DNA from: Eonycteris spelaea
Taxonomy: Eukaryota; Chordata; Mammalia; Chiroptera; Pteropodidae
Length of the DNA stretch: 64,000 nucleotides
Assembly: GCA_003508835.1 (NCBI GenBank)
Contig: PUFA01000021.1
Coordinates: forward strand, 9,650,501-9,714,500
Reading direction: 5' to 3'
The notes under the pieces were generated by a model. It was not told the origin of the DNA, searched no databases, and saw only the letters and a program-made list of their open reading frames with translations. Position numbers and translations under genes: made by a program. This document shows, in pieces, positions 13,016 through 25,330 of this stretch; the first letter of the stretch is position 1, and the number at the start of each line of letters is the position of its first letter.

Positions 13016-13947
13016 TCCGGCTGCATTCCTGCTGCAGTCAACTGATGCCTTCTCAAACACTGAGAGGAGCTCTGAGGACTTTTACTGCTCCCCAAGGCCC
13101 CCGGGGAAGCCAGTGGTGTTCCCAGTGCAGTGTTGCAGGTAGATTAGCAGGACTTAACCGAGGGATCTGTTATATCATCTGTTCTGTCTCACGGTGATTA
13201 TGCGAAGTGGAAAATTTTTTTATTACCCTATTTTACGTGACGATCGTAAAAAGAGCCAACATCAGCGGGTGATTTGCAGAGCCTTGTTGTAACACTAGGT
13301 TGGGACCTGGTGCAGGCAGGCTGGAGGCTTATTTTTGTCCTTTAGTAACTGAAACTACTCAGACGGGATCTAACTTTCCTGATGATTTAATTTCCACTAC
13401 CATCCAATAGCTGAGCTCCTATGTGTAAGGGAGCCTAGGGGGCAGAGAGGTCAGCACGTAAACTTGCAGTCTAATGAGCCTTTCTTATTTCTCTTGAACA
13501 CCACGTTCACACTCGGGTTCTGATCTCACCCACAGCTCTGCGGTCCCTCTCCTGCTCCCTTCGCCGTTGGTTACCAACCCAACGGCCACCTCCACTTCTT
13601 CTCTGTGAATGGAGCCTTGATTTCATTTAGGCTCCTGGAGGAAATGTGCTTAGGGAAGGTGGGTCCTTCATGCATGAACTCTGATTTCGGCTCTGTCCAA
13701 CAGAACTTCCTGTGAGGTGGAAACGGTCTCTATCTGCCCTGTCTGTGATGGAAACCTCCAACTCCATGTGGCTTGTGTAACTGAGCAACTGCAAAAGGAA
13801 GGAGGTAGATACACAAGAGAAAGTCTTGTCATTCTCAACCCCTGCTGTGTACCTTCGTGCACTTTCCCTTCTGCCCTGAATGTTGTCATGTGCAGTGTGA
13901 AACTTGGTGCCTTGGGAATGCTCATGGCAATGAGAAAGTGATATTAA

Positions 13948-14175
13948 TAAATAAAGATGATAAGAACTAACACTTACATAGTGCCTATTACTTGCCAGGC
14001 CCTGGCTCAGTAGTCTTCTTATACTAATTTAATGCTCACAAGAACCCTGGAAGGGAGGTGTACTGTCAGCTCCAATTTTATGGAGGAGGAAAATGAGGCT
14101 CGGAGAAATTAAGCCATGGCCGAAGTCCCACAACCAAAAGCAGCGAAGCTGGGGTTTGAACCCAGGAGAACCGAT
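13948..14175 (-). repeat. MIR SINE
   Basis: Antisense MIR: 'ctaacacttacatagtgcctattacttgccaggccctgg', 'taatgctcacaagaacc', 'ggaggaaaatgaggctcggagaaattaag' and 'ggggtttgaacccagg', which is the antisense B-box region. Confidence 0.93.
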
Positions 14176-14522
14176 GGTGGAGGGCGCCCTGCATCATCGC
14201 ATCGTCCCGTCTTTCTGAACCAGAGAATTGCACAGCCCTGGAACCACCTATCCCAGACTGCTTGCCATGTGAGATGACTACATGTCCTTATTTAAAGCCA
14301 TTTTAGATTGGGTTTCCTGTGACTTGCAGCCTCAAACATCCCAACCGATGTCGTGTGTTTTGACTGAGTCTCTTTCATCCGGGGCACTAGCCTATGCGAG
14401 TCCAGTGAATCACTTCATCAAGGGCCAGTCACAGACGTCATGGATTAGGAAACCATCCCAAGATGAGAGGAAGAACAATCCGTCTAAGGCCTCGGATGAA
14501 AAACATAGATGGAGTCACCCAT

Positions 14523-14555
14523 GGGGGGGGGGTGGGGGTGGGGGCGGGGTGGGGG
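14523..14555 (+). repeat. G-rich tract, possible G-quadruplex
   Basis: A run of five or more guanine blocks separated by single T or C residues (GGGGGGGGGT, GGGGGTGGGGG, CGGGG, TGGGGG) on the plus strand. The pattern fits a very strong intramolecular G-quadruplex. No gene lies beside it. Confidence 0.8.
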
Positions 14556-15277
14556 TCCGCCCCTGCCCAGCCCTGGAGCTTACACTGAAGCCCAGCCTCT
14601 AGCATCTGCCTGTTTCCTCTGATTCTGATAAGTGAAGTTTGTCCAGGGGTATTATGGAAACGAGAAGCTCAGAGACATAAGGAGACCTGAACTATGCCTA
14701 TGAAAAAGCCTGCGGTGCACATTCCTACAGCTTATTCATGACGTTGTCATCATGGAGTCAACGTCCGGGTTTCTCCAGGCTCCCAAGCTCTCTTTAGTAA
14801 CTGAGAAATCAGGCCGACTTAAAGTTGTATTTCACTGATAAGCAGGGTGTTTGTCTTGCCAGGCTTATGAAATTTTGATGATATGCGAATGTTCAATCCA
14901 TTCGGTCAGAAGTAAACAGGGACTTAAGGGGATAACGCTGCAAATGCCTTGTCCGTGAGAGCACGCAATGCGTTGAGCTGGGACCCCGGGGCTCCGTGTG
15001 CAGCTGCTGCAGAAAACCCTCCTCCCTCCCCAAGCCCACCCTTCTCCCTTCCTGGCTGCTGGGTGGCCCTTTCTCTCCGTCCCTGACCTCCTTCATTGCC
15101 CTTCTCCTTCCCTGATCCAGCATTTATTTTTATTTTTTTTTTACTACATCTTAAGATTAAGTAGAGCCAAAGCTGCAATGGCAGAAGGAATGGGGTGACC
15201 CAAGAGGAGGGCAGAACAAACCCAAGGGGTAGAGAGTCTCTGGGCCCCACACTCACCACACCCGTCCTTTATCCCTT

Positions 15278-15365
15278 CACTCATTCAGCAAAGGATTGCT
15301 GAGCACTGACGACTTAGAGCACTGGAGATACAATGGAGGGCAAACTGCTGAGATCCCACCAGGGT
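15278..15365 (-). repeat. L2 LINE 3' end
   Basis: 'cactcattcagcaaaggattgctgagcactgacgac...cactggagatacaatggaggg' matches the antisense L2 tail pattern (cattcaacaaatatttattgagcac... ctggggatacag). Confidence 0.75.
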
Positions 15366-15404
15366 TTTCCTTCTTTATCTCACTCAGGGTTTGGTGTATC
15401 CAAA

Positions 15405-15590
15405 AGACCCAACATTATTTTTTCTATCAAACCTATGAGATAAATAGGGTGGGTACCATCGTCCCATTTCACATGGGAGAGCAGAGAGACTGAGGTCAGG
15501 TCATGAGATGCAGGGAAGTGGCAGACCCAAGACTCAACTTCGCATCTTCTGATTCATTTATGTCCTCTAAGACAGCTCACATGCGGCCTG
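15405..15590 (-). repeat. MIR SINE
   Basis: 'cctatgagataaatagggtgggtaccatcgtcccatttcacatggg' and 'agagactgaggtcaggtcatgag...agacccaagactcaac' are the antisense MIR core. The element follows directly on an L2 fragment. Confidence 0.8.
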
Positions 15591-16149
15591 GCCTGGGTAG
15601 GGTCAACCACCGCAGGTGTCCACATAGCTCCCAAGCAGTTCTGCTTTCGCGGTCAGCCCCTCGTTGTAGGGAGGGGAGGGCAGCAGTTTGCGTGACCCTG
15701 ATGGTTAGTCTTTGAAGTAAAAAAACCCCTTGAGATCAAAGGAAATATTTTGTTGAACTCAGTTCAGTCATTTGTCCTTGATCTGCTAGAAAACCTTAAT
15801 TTAATTAGCAATATAAACTCTGTAAAACTTCACTTTCCCAGCTTGATTTAACATATACCATTTCTCTTCTTTCTAAGTGGTTTGGAACAAATAAGGGAAA
15901 AAAATTATGTAAACTATCTCACATAAGACAGGGACTATGTAATAAATACTTCTGTCTCACCAGTGTTTTCTAGTAGTACTGACCCAGATTTGTATAATTT
16001 TTGTGCTCCAATGAGTAATAAGTTAGAGTGGGAACTATTTTGGACTATATATTATCTAGTTGTATTCCAGAAAGGCAAACTTCCCAGATCCCTTCATGTT
16101 TGAAATCACAGCATTTTAGGAAGGAGGATTCTATCATTATGACATTTTC

Positions 16150-16330
16150 CACAAATCAAGAACTTTGTGCATATTTAAAGAATTCAATTCTGACAAGAAC
16201 CTGTGACATAGGTATTTCTCTCTAGTTTACAGAAGAAATCAAGTGATGGTCCCATGGTCACACAGCTTAGACGCATGGAGCTAAGGTCTGACGCCTGCAG
16301 AAGCCGAGTCCTGCTCTGCGTTCGTAGGTC
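16150..16330 (-). repeat. MIR SINE
   Basis: 'caattctgacaagaacctgtgacataggtattt', 'tttacagaagaaatcaagtgatgg' and 'tggtcacacagcttagacgcatggagctaagg' follow the antisense MIR order. Confidence 0.85.
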
Positions 16331-16369
16331 ACCATGGACTTAGAGCCGCCTTTGCACTGCCATAAATCA

Positions 16370-16480
16370 GTTGGCCCATGTCCTCGGCTAACATTGGAGC
16401 TGAAAAAAATGAGGCCCCGAAACTTCAAGCGCTTGCCATTCCTGATGGAATGCAGACAAAACCCAGGCTACTAACCCTCT
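16370..16480 (-). repeat. MIR-like fragment
   Basis: 'aaaaatgaggccccgaaacttcaagcg' and 'caaaacccaggctactaaccctctgac' resemble antisense MIR core and 5' sequence. It lies immediately after another MIR in the same orientation. Confidence 0.6.
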
Positions 16481-17099
16481 GACGATGGTCTTTTCCCATG
16501 CACCTGCGCAGATGGTCAAGAACAGGAAAAGTTGTCCCAGGTGGATGCAGGTTATCTGTGGGGTCCTTGAGGAAACTCTTCCATCACAGGTTGTTTAATG
16601 ATGACGAGAGGCCCGCCAGGGCACTCAGGCCCCAAGACACTGGGTCTCCTCATTTCTATTTACATATGGTGTGTGCGTGTGCAGGTGTGTGTGTGTGTGA
16701 AAGCTACGGATCCACCCTTCTCTCTGGCACTGCATTCATTTTGGAGACATATCTGCTTTGAGCATTTTATTCCAGGGAGGAACACACATGGAAGTGGAGA
16801 TGCCCCAGCCAAGATTTACGCCCTGGTCTACGTCATGCCAAACCTCCAAGTTGCTGTAATATAGACATGGCCAGTATTTGCAGGCAAGTCCTCTGCGTTC
16901 ACCAAACCCCGTGATGGGAAGTTTCAAATGTCACTGGTAATGAATACCATGACTACATCTTGAGCTAGAATTGGTACCTAATTCTCATATTTTTCCCCTC
17001 TCACTTTTACCTGCTAACAGAAAATAGACGATCTTGGTGAGTATGACAGCTCTCATTGATGATATAAATTCATTTTCCCAGTAAGGCCATGCTCTTAAA

Positions 17100-17109
17100 A
17101 AAGAGAGAG

Positions 17110-17160
<51 letters not shown>

Positions 17161-17204
17161 AGGGAGGGAGGGAGGGAGGGAGGGAGGGAGGAAGGAAGGA
17201 AGGA

Positions 17205-17246
<42 letters not shown>

Positions 17247-17264
17247 GAAAGAAAGAAAGAAGGA

Positions 17265-17316
<52 letters not shown>

Positions 17317-17398
17317 AGAAAGAAAGAAAGGAGAGAGGGAGGGGGGAGGGAGGGAGGAAGGAAGGAAAGAAGGAAGGGAGGGAGAAAGAAAGGAAATC
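17100..17398. repeat. long purine-only (GAAA)/(GGGA)/(GA) microsatellite
   Basis: About 300 bp contain almost only A and G on the plus strand. The order is GA, (GAAA)n, (GGGA)n, (GGAA)n, (GA)n, (GAAA)n and (GGGA)/(GGAA)n. The two opposite frames that stay open here (17,089-17,457 plus and 17,095-17,400 minus) are low-complexity artefacts of the repeat. Confidence 0.98.
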
Positions 17399-19394
17399 AA
17401 GAGCTATCTTTGAGAATTTCTCAGCACATGGGCCACTTCCCCCTTATTCAGGAATAGTGGACAATTCTTCACCTCCCTAGAACACCCTCCATTCACTGCC
17501 CGAAAGCCAACTCCCATGGCTTCTTTTTCTTTACACAGTCTGGAACATAAACTCTCATGACTTGGCTGGAGTTTTCAAAAATCAAATGTTACTTGTACCC
17601 GCCCCCCCTTCCCTGTCCTGTCCACACCCCGCATCCTGCCACCACCAGTGTTTCTGTAGCCGAGAAAATTTAAGCTTCTTACTGGAATTTGTTGCACGTG
17701 GTTAAAATCCCTGACAAGTAAAATGTGAGCTTGGCATAAATAATCAGAGTTGTTTCAGAATCACATTCAGAATAGTAAGTTACAATGAGATAAATTCCTT
17801 TCTAAGGAGTCTCCTAATTCCTATAACTTAATGATTTCTCTGAAATCGAATTGAAATTCAGAGTCCAGGAAGAGTTTGCAAAAACAGATCGTGTGTAATT
17901 TGTGTTGAGAATGATTTCAGTCTGGGCTCTGTTGGGGGTGGGGAATGTGCTTCCAATTTTTGTGCAACATTTAAATGCATTTTTGTTGCTTTTTGTTCTT
18001 TTTAATATACTGGCCAAAATGAGTTGATAATTATTGAAGCTGGGTGTGCATGTTTGAAACGTTCCACAATAAAAAAAAGTAAAAGGATATGGAGGCCAAG
18101 AGAAACGATGGTGGCTTTGGCATTGGTCTGTTCCCGGCTTGCATGAGCCATTGACTAGAGTTCAACAGAGAAGGAATGACATTTGGTTTTAACTCATTTT
18201 CCAGGGAGATTTTTTTTTTTTAAGTGTTTTCCTGGAACTTTGAAAACACACTAACAAAAATGTTTCCACATGATCCTGGCTGGCAGGGGTCAGCGATGGC
18301 AGGGGTACAAGACATTTGTTCAGAAAGCCTCTGACACACAGTCCGCGGCTGGTCGAGAGAGTTTCCAAGTAGAAATAGGACCGGAAGAGGAGAAAGAAGA
18401 AACCAGTGAGCCTGAGATCAGTCACGCGTCTGCCTCATATTTTACTTTGCACATATTTTACGTGGGGGCTGGGATAGGTGCTTCGGTTTTAGGTTCTGAA
18501 TCGTGACAATGACTACGCGTCTTGCTCTGTCGGTGACTCCCTGTCCTTCTTCTTCCGGAGAAGCAGGAGGTACAGCCATGCTTACAGAAAGTTGTTCTCT
18601 GCTCCAGATTTTCCAGTGGAAAAAAGGAATGTATATTAGGCAGATTATTTACCTTCCCGCCTTCACGCTGGGGTAAGCTGCCTAGCGCAGCTAATTCTCC
18701 TCCCGCGAGGACTGGCAGCTTCCAGCCGTTAGCTGGGCGAAAAGCACAGCTCCTTCCTCCTCCACCGCACTTGTGGCCCCAGAGAGTCCCCTTCCACCTG
18801 GGTGGCCAGCAGCTGACCACAGGCCCTGGCGTTCTGACAGCTCAGAGGACAAGAAACAACCGGACACTAGCAAGGCTCCTGGAGGCTGGCACGTCCCGCC
18901 AGCCACGTTCTGGCCCCTCCGGTAATGTCTCTCCTTCTGGCCTCACGCACCTGCTGCCCTGAGGGTCTTTTCTGTGGACTCCTGGCTCCTCTCCTCTCAC
19001 GCTCGCCCTTTCCACTAGACCGCCCGGGCTCCTTGTTGGATGGGAGAGAATCCCTCTGTGTCCTCAGAGTCTTCCAAGGATCTAACCTAGCGAAATCTGC
19101 TTCTCCTCAGGTTACCCTGTTTTTTTTAGCTTTCCACATTTCATCAACCGGGTTGGGGATTCGGCGTTAATCCCAATTCTGTGATGGCTTGTCATCTATT
19201 ACTCTTCTCCCTTTTAGAAACTATCGTCTCTCTGTTGAGCTCTTGATATTTTGTGACTCCACTCCCCATCCCTTCCTCCTTGCTGTCCTCCATAGGATGT
19301 CCTGGTGACTGCTCCCTCCTACCTCTTTAATCGAATTAAGATGTGAGAGTATGTGTGTGAATGAGTTTGTGTGTGAGGGAGGGCGCGCGTATGC
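17399..19394. other. intergenic, no gene seen
   Basis: Mixed-composition unique sequence. The portion at 18,640-19,100 is moderately GC-rich with a few CpG sites, but it is not dense enough to call an island. No exon, repeat family or RNA gene is recognisable. Confidence 0.5.
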
Positions 19395-19600
19395 ACACAC
19401 AGTGTCGAGACCTGGCTGCAATATCCGATGACGTGGACTCTAATTTCAATGCGGTACGCACCGGTCTGGATGCCTTCGGCCAAGTTACTGAATGTTTTCA
19501 GTGTCGTTAGCGCTCTCTCTGTTTTAGCTCTTCTATACAATGCAGGTGACAGTGCCTCCTGGAGTGTAGGGCTGCAGCGAGGATGTAATAAAGAGGTCCA
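19395..19600 (+). repeat. MIR SINE, diverged
   Basis: 'cctggctgcaatatccgatgacgtggac', 'cttcggccaagttactgaatgttttcagtgtcgttagcg' and 'ctgcagcgaggatgtaataa' follow the MIR sense order with many substitutions. Confidence 0.65.
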
Positions 19601-21359
19601 CATAGCGTGATTGGCAAGTTTCTGGCAAAACTCAATAGTTGTCCATTATTCGCATGTCTGGCCTGCTTCTTTTCCTTCCCAAATGTAACCATCATTTGGG
19701 GAGACTCTGATGTTCTGTGGAACTTCACAAAATGGTCCCCACCAGAGATCCCTGTCCTCTTTAGCTCGGGACATGCGTCTTCACTGCATGCTTATCCCAC
19801 TTTCTAATGAAAACTGCCTGGTCTCCGTGCCCACCCTCCTCCTCCTCCTCACTTTTGTCTCGTCCATCACATCCTCGTCTTTCCGGAGCACTAGCCTGGT
19901 ACCTGTCAGCCTTGGTCAGACGGTTCCCTTTCACTGCAGTGTACACAGGCCGTAATGAGTGTGTCATTCTTCTTGCACAAATGTCACGTTTATTCTATGT
20001 TACATTTTCATTATTCTTCCATTTGAAGGATCGATATGGGGCTAAACCACTCCATCGTGCCCACCACTGGCCATGTTGCCTGGAAGAACCTCATCATCGA
20101 TCTCTCATCTGGAGATAGGGTCGTAGGCCAGTAACGGCTTTGATCTCGGGGGCAAATGGTCTTGGACACTGGCTTGGCAGGGGGGTGAGATGACAGTTTT
20201 CACACGGCAGTGACTCCAAGCTGGGACACCAGGAGAGCACAAGGTGGTCCTTATCGTCTGAACTGAGTGTATGAGGAATGGGAGGAACCCCCGTGAGCTG
20301 TGGGGCAAGCTAAGCCATGTTGCTGAGTTTCCATGACTTTCTTTGATTTCCTTTGAATTTTTTTTTTTTTGGATACTTTTAGAAATTCCAGTATGTCTCA
20401 ACTCTGCTGAGTCACAGCAAAGATAAGGGAATTTGTCCTTACGTGGGCCAGACCTTTAAGACGGCACTTTCTCTTCAGAGGGCAGAATGGCCATGGCGGA
20501 AGGAACCAGACTGAAAGCTCACTAAGGCCTTCTGGATGACCTTGGCGCACTGAGGCAGTGACCTGGTGACATTCCCGTCCCAGGGACGTGTGGGTTCAGG
20601 AAAGATGGCGAGCAGGCTTAGCTTGGTTTGTGCCTGATCTTTCCCATCCTGCTGAGAAGGGAAGTGACTCTTTCTCAGAAAGAACTGGGAGGAAGGGAGA
20701 AAAAAAATCTTGTGGACACTGGGAAATGAGAACATGACAATGTAGTAGTGCCATTGGGTTTGAGGTTGTCATGAATTTCCGGACTATCAGAGACATTTTC
20801 AATCCAGAATATAAAAGAAAGGTCCTCAAAAGGCAACTCTTGAGTGATCGTAATTTTGGAGCAGTTATTCACTCTCCACTTATAGGTGGATAATTAAGAA
20901 TAAAATAGCGTGATGTTTAAAGGAAACTACAAAGTTGGGTGGCTCCTATGTATTTCCTGAAGTTTAAAGTAATTGTCCTTTACAATTTTTTTTTAAATCT
21001 TTAACTTAAAATGTCATAAAGAATAAGGAACATTTATGTCAAATACTGGGAGCAACTCAAAGGAGCAAAGTGCTTTAAAAATGCCAACTGGACTGTAAAG
21101 TTTTAGGGACCGAGATGAAATGCTCTGGGGGGGCAAACACAGCTCTAGGAATCGCGAAGAGCTGTGCACGTAAAGATAAGAAAAGGACTGTTTCAGATTT
21201 AAAACATTGGAATATTGAGTTTGGGTAGGAAAAGGGGGGAAAGTGAGAAGACAGAAAAAAATTCTTTAAAACCTCGTGCTTAGTCAGTTAGGCATTTCTT
21301 CATTGCCATTCCCAGAATTCCATCCTACCATTTCCGAATTTGGCCCCACATCATCCGTT
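19601..21359. other. intergenic, no gene seen
   Basis: Unique sequence with pyrimidine bias near 19,830-19,900. Many overlapping short frames are present but none looks like a protein family. No RNA gene is visible. Confidence 0.5.
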
Positions 21360-21799
21360 TCCCAGGGATGCGGTGACAAAGTACTCCCAAACTGGGTGGC
21401 TTAGAACAACAGAAATGGATTTCCTCATAATCCTGGATGCTGGGTGGCTGGAATCGCGGTGGAGCAGGGCGGTTTTCGTGGGCAGGGTGGGCGGGAGAAC
21501 CGGTCCACCTTCGCCCCTAACTGTCCGTAGTTGCTGGCAGTTCTTCGTGTTCCTTGCCTGGTAGATGCGTTACCCCAATTTCTGCCTCTGCAGTCACACC
21601 GCATTCTCTGTGCACCGTGGTGTCAAATTTTCCTCTTAAAAGGACAGCAGTCGTATTGGATTAGGGCTCACTCTAATGATACCATCTTAACGTGATCCCA
21701 TGTGCGAAGACCTTTCCAGATAAGGCCGTATTCACATGTAGGGGGTAGGGCTTCAACATATTTTTTTTTGGGGGGGGACACCATTCGACTCACAACACT
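21360..21799 (-). repeat. MLT1-type MaLR LTR
   Basis: Antisense solo LTR of the mammalian MaLR/ERVL group. Blocks are 'actgggtggcttagaacaacagaaatgga', 'cctcataatcctggatgctgg', 'aggacagcagtcgtattggattagggctcactctaatga', 'taaggccgtattcacat' and 'ttttgggggggacaccattcgactcacaaca'. It is an old, degraded copy with no internal viral genes. Confidence 0.88.
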
Positions 21800-22693
21800 G
21801 ACCAAGTAAAAAAAAAATCTTCGCTTTCTGCGGGAGACCCAGGCGCTGGCCGCGTCCTTGTGGGGTAAGGCCTCGTGGTGGCTGCCCTCCGGGGCAGGCA
21901 GGACGCTCAGGGACTGAGACACAGGGATCAGAATCGTGCGGTTACCACCGCACCGGGGCCTTGGCTTAGCTTCTTCACTCGGCCCTCGCCATGCCCTCTC
22001 CTAGCCCCCGGCTGTTCTTCACCTCTCAGTCCGAGAAATTTACTGTTAGTTCAACAAGTGAAGGCTTGAAAGAAACAGTTATTTTGACGAAACACGCAAA
22101 CATTTTTCCAAAAAAAATGCAACAGAACACGTGTTTCTACTCTCTTACGCTCTGCTCCATTTTTCCTCCTCTGCCTTTGCTGCAGCCACACGAAGGCCCC
22201 CTCTCGACCTTCTGGGGCTGCAGCGCCTCCGGCTCCCCGGAGGTCACACCCTCACCCAGCTGGGGTCAGCTGTGTATCGGATGCATTATGAAGTTCAAGG
22301 CCCTCTGCTCCTAGATCTTACTGTAGAGCTTCCGGGAGTCACGTACATTTTCTTGTCTGTGGCGATCAGCAGGGGCGGAGCATGGGGGAGGGAGGACATT
22401 TCCAGCGGTGCGACATTTGCAAGACAGAATGTTATCTCTAGCCTGACCTTAGTTCACATTCTCAAGTGAACACGTGCGTATTGACTTTAGTGTAGGACCA
22501 ATCCTGGCTGCCCAGAGTCAGCTACTTTTCAGCATCTGCTGCCAGAAAATGGATTCTCCCCCCCTTTGGCAAAAACGTGAAATTGTAACCTTTCATTTTA
22601 TGAAAACAATCCATTTTTGACAATATTAATGAAATGACCTGAGTTTACCCGTGCTGAGTAAAGGTTTAAGGCCATTCTTGTGTACTTTGACTG

Positions 22694-22711
22694 CAGTGCC
22701 CCCTCGTGGAC
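22694..22711 (-). promoter_or_regulatory. CTCF-type motif
   Basis: The minus strand reads GTCCACGAGGGGGCACTG. This contains the CCAC-N-AGGGGGCA core of the CTCF consensus with one mismatch to the degenerate form. Occupancy cannot be judged from sequence. Confidence 0.6.
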
Positions 22712-23702
22712 ACTTGGATCCTCTACAAGGTTTTGGTGTTAGAATTTTCACCGAAATCTAAGAATGCCTTTTAACAGACTCTGTTTTCTAAAGTGGATCT
22801 CTATTTTGTTTTCCCCACAGCCCCTCCTCCAAAATGAAGTTCACTTCAACAGATAACCAAATCGTGTGTATGTTTAATCCTCTGGCTGTTCATATGACAT
22901 TGTCTACATCTCCCGTCCTTCCTCATTTTAGAAAGAAGGGAGAGAAGGCAGATTTAATAAAATAAGCACAGAAGCAAGTGACTGTATTGAACTGTGCTTG
23001 GTAACATGCTACGTGTATCTAGAAAGCTAAAATGCTGGAATTATGACTATGGGGAAGCTTCGAAACAGATTACCCTGATTTAAAATTTTAAATTAAGATA
23101 GGGATATAAATTCATTCAGTGAGAGGCTATTTAGTGCCAGAGGGTTTGCGACAAGTGAGTGGGAGGAAACAGCAGGTCCTTAGATAAAGGCCACTTTCTT
23201 ACCGTTTTGCATAAGGATGTCTCTCCTGTGACTTTATTTCCAACTTATTCAGCTAAGACCAGGATCTCCAGTTACCCGAGCCCTCTCTGTTCTGGTCCAT
23301 ATTTGGGGTGATGGTGAAAGTCCCGCCCACTTCCTTCCTGTATAGCTTTCAGAAGACTGCAGGGTGGCAAAGCTCCGGGACTTTAGTATAGATTGTCTTG
23401 GACAGGCACAGATTTGGGGAGTTCTCAAGTAATGCTAAGTTCTTTAAAGTAATTGTAAAGCTATTGCAGAGATGCCCAGATTTTTAGATCTTACAAACAA
23501 GCCAAAAAGAAAAGTTTTTAATGGAGGATTTAAAAAATTGCTAATGAAAATTTTCCATGTAATGGCATTATATAAAGTCATTAACGATTAAACAACTGCC
23601 ATCCCCTATCACCATCAGTTCATAAAAGAAAGAACAATTTAGTACAAAAGATAATTTTGGAATAACACTTCTTTCCAGGAAAAATATGTTTTTTATATGG
23701 TT

Positions 23703-23754
23703 TGTGTGTGTATATGTGTATATACACAAACACACACACACGCGCATACACACA
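23703..23754. repeat. (TG)n/(CA)n microsatellite, switching strand sense
   Basis: TG repeats (gtgtgtgtatatgtgtatat) pass directly into CA repeats (acacaaacacacacacacgcgc), making an imperfect inverted simple repeat that could form a hairpin or Z-DNA. Confidence 0.85.
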
Positions 23755-23999
23755 ATTTTCCTTTCTAATCTTTCATTTCACCACGGAACAGGGAAAAGTT
23801 TGTCTTGAACTGACACCTGTCTGTGACCGGCTTTTGGGGATGGTGTGAGAACATTGCCCCTGAATTTTAAATGTCCTGTGTGATTTAAAGAGCACTTTGT
23901 TATTTTTTCCTTTACTTACCTTGCTTTGTCTTCCTAACCTTTGAATTAGTTGTGTATTTCAACTGTTTAACTCTGTCTTTGATGACGTCTCGGAAGTGA

Positions 24000-24487
24000 G
24001 CTGAATGGCAGCCGCCCAAAAACGTCCACATCCTAAACCCCAGAACATGCAAATGTTAATATATGTATATATTATATATATATTATATATACCTTAATAT
24101 ATCACTTTAAATACACATATAAAATACATAATTTTTTTTTTGCTTTGCAGATATGTTGTTATTTTGAGATAGGGAGCTCATCCTGGTTATTCCAATGGGC
24201 CCTAAATCCAATGACAAGTGTCCTTATGAAAGACATCCTTGGGGAAGACACACAGAGAAGGTGTTATGAAGATGGAGTGATGAGGCCACAGGCCGGGAAA
24301 TGCTGACAGCACCAAAAGCTGAAAGAGCAGGACGATTGTCACCTAAGCCTCTAGGGAGTGTGGCCCTGCCAACACCTTGGTTTTGAACTTCTGGTTTCCA
24401 GAATGGGGAGAGAATAACTTTTTGTTGTTTTAAGCCACCAAATTTGTGGTCATTTGTTGAGGGAGCCACAGGAAACGAACATAGGCT
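24000..24487 (+). repeat. MLT1-type MaLR LTR
   Basis: Sense LTR: 'ctgaatggcagccgcccaaaaacgtccacatcctaa', 'ccaatgacaagtgtccttatgaaag', 'agacacacagagaaggtgttatgaagatgg', 'acaccttggttttgaacttctggtttccag' and 'gttttaagccaccaaatttgtgg'. An AT-rich microsatellite (about 24,055-24,130) interrupts its 5' half. Confidence 0.88.
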
Positions 24488-24829
24488 TTCATATTCTAAG
24501 ACTACGCTTAACACTTTTCCTGTACAGCTATACAGTGCTCATTCAGCTGTGTACAGTCATTACACCCGCATTCAACTCTGTTTCCCAGCTGTCAAGATTT
24601 TACTGCACCTTTTAGGTCGCTGATCTCAGTCGTTGCGTGTATTCTAATCATGGCCTCTCATTTGTCCATTTTTCAGGCTGTTCTAGAATTGAAGGCTTCT
24701 GGTTCTCTACTAATCAACAGAAGATAACTTGCCTTTTTTCGAATGTGTAGATTTTGCAGCAAAAGCCTGGAAAACTTGTAGAATCGAACAGTCTGACATC
24801 TTCGAGGGGAATACGTGTCACGGGAAGGC

Positions 24830-25080
24830 GCTTTAAAGAGCAATGACACAAATTGTGCTGCACAGCATTTAGCGTGGGGTTTGGAACCCAGTTTTACCAA
24901 CAATTGTGGGCAAGTTATATATCTTCCCTGAGCCTTGATTTCCTCATCTGTAAAATGGGTCTATTGACTGTACCAACTCACAGGGCCGTTTGGTGAAGGT
25001 TAAGGGGGTCAAGTGTGTGATAGTTCTTAGAACAGCACAGCGTGCATGTCGAACTCCACAGAAGTGCCAACTATTGTTCA
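24830..25080 (+). repeat. MIR SINE
   Basis: 'cagcatttagcgtggggtttggaacccag', 'gtgggcaagttatatatcttccctgagccttgatttcctcatctgtaaaatggg' and 'gttcttagaacagcacagcgtgcatg' define a sense MIR. Confidence 0.92.
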
Positions 25081-25099
25081 CGTGTTTATGCCTTAAACC

Positions 25100-25330
25100 T
25101 CTGGTCGGTGTGAAAGCACCTTAAAAATATCGAGGGGTTAAATAGCGAGGCTATTAATAATTTAATAAGCATAAATTATTCGCTTAGAGAATCAAGAAAG
25201 TAGGGTTCCAAGCAGAATGACATGCACTTATACAGGAGTGAACGAGGAACGATACACCCACAGAACTAGTATTAATTATTCTGCTATTGATAGCTGTATC
25301 CAGCAGGCAGTGCAGTGACAAACGCCCTCT
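25100..25330. promoter_or_regulatory. candidate conserved regulatory block
   Basis: Non-repetitive AT-rich sequence dense in homeodomain-like cores: ATTAATAATTTAATAAG, ATAAATTATTCG and TATTAATTATTC. The look is that of a developmental enhancer, but only cross-species alignment could show constraint. Confidence 0.25.

Larger units (their letters stand above)
21800..23999. other. intergenic, no gene seen
   Basis: Contains a CTCF-type motif at 22,694-22,711 and a TG/CA microsatellite at 23,703-23,754. The frame at 22,131-22,469 has no recognisable domain. A weak L2-like tail may lie near 23,110-23,160. Confidence 0.5.

Noticed and set aside
17089..17457. Lys/Glu/Arg-rich 122-codon frame and the facing Ser/Phe/Leu frame
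   Set aside because: Artefacts of the purine microsatellite.
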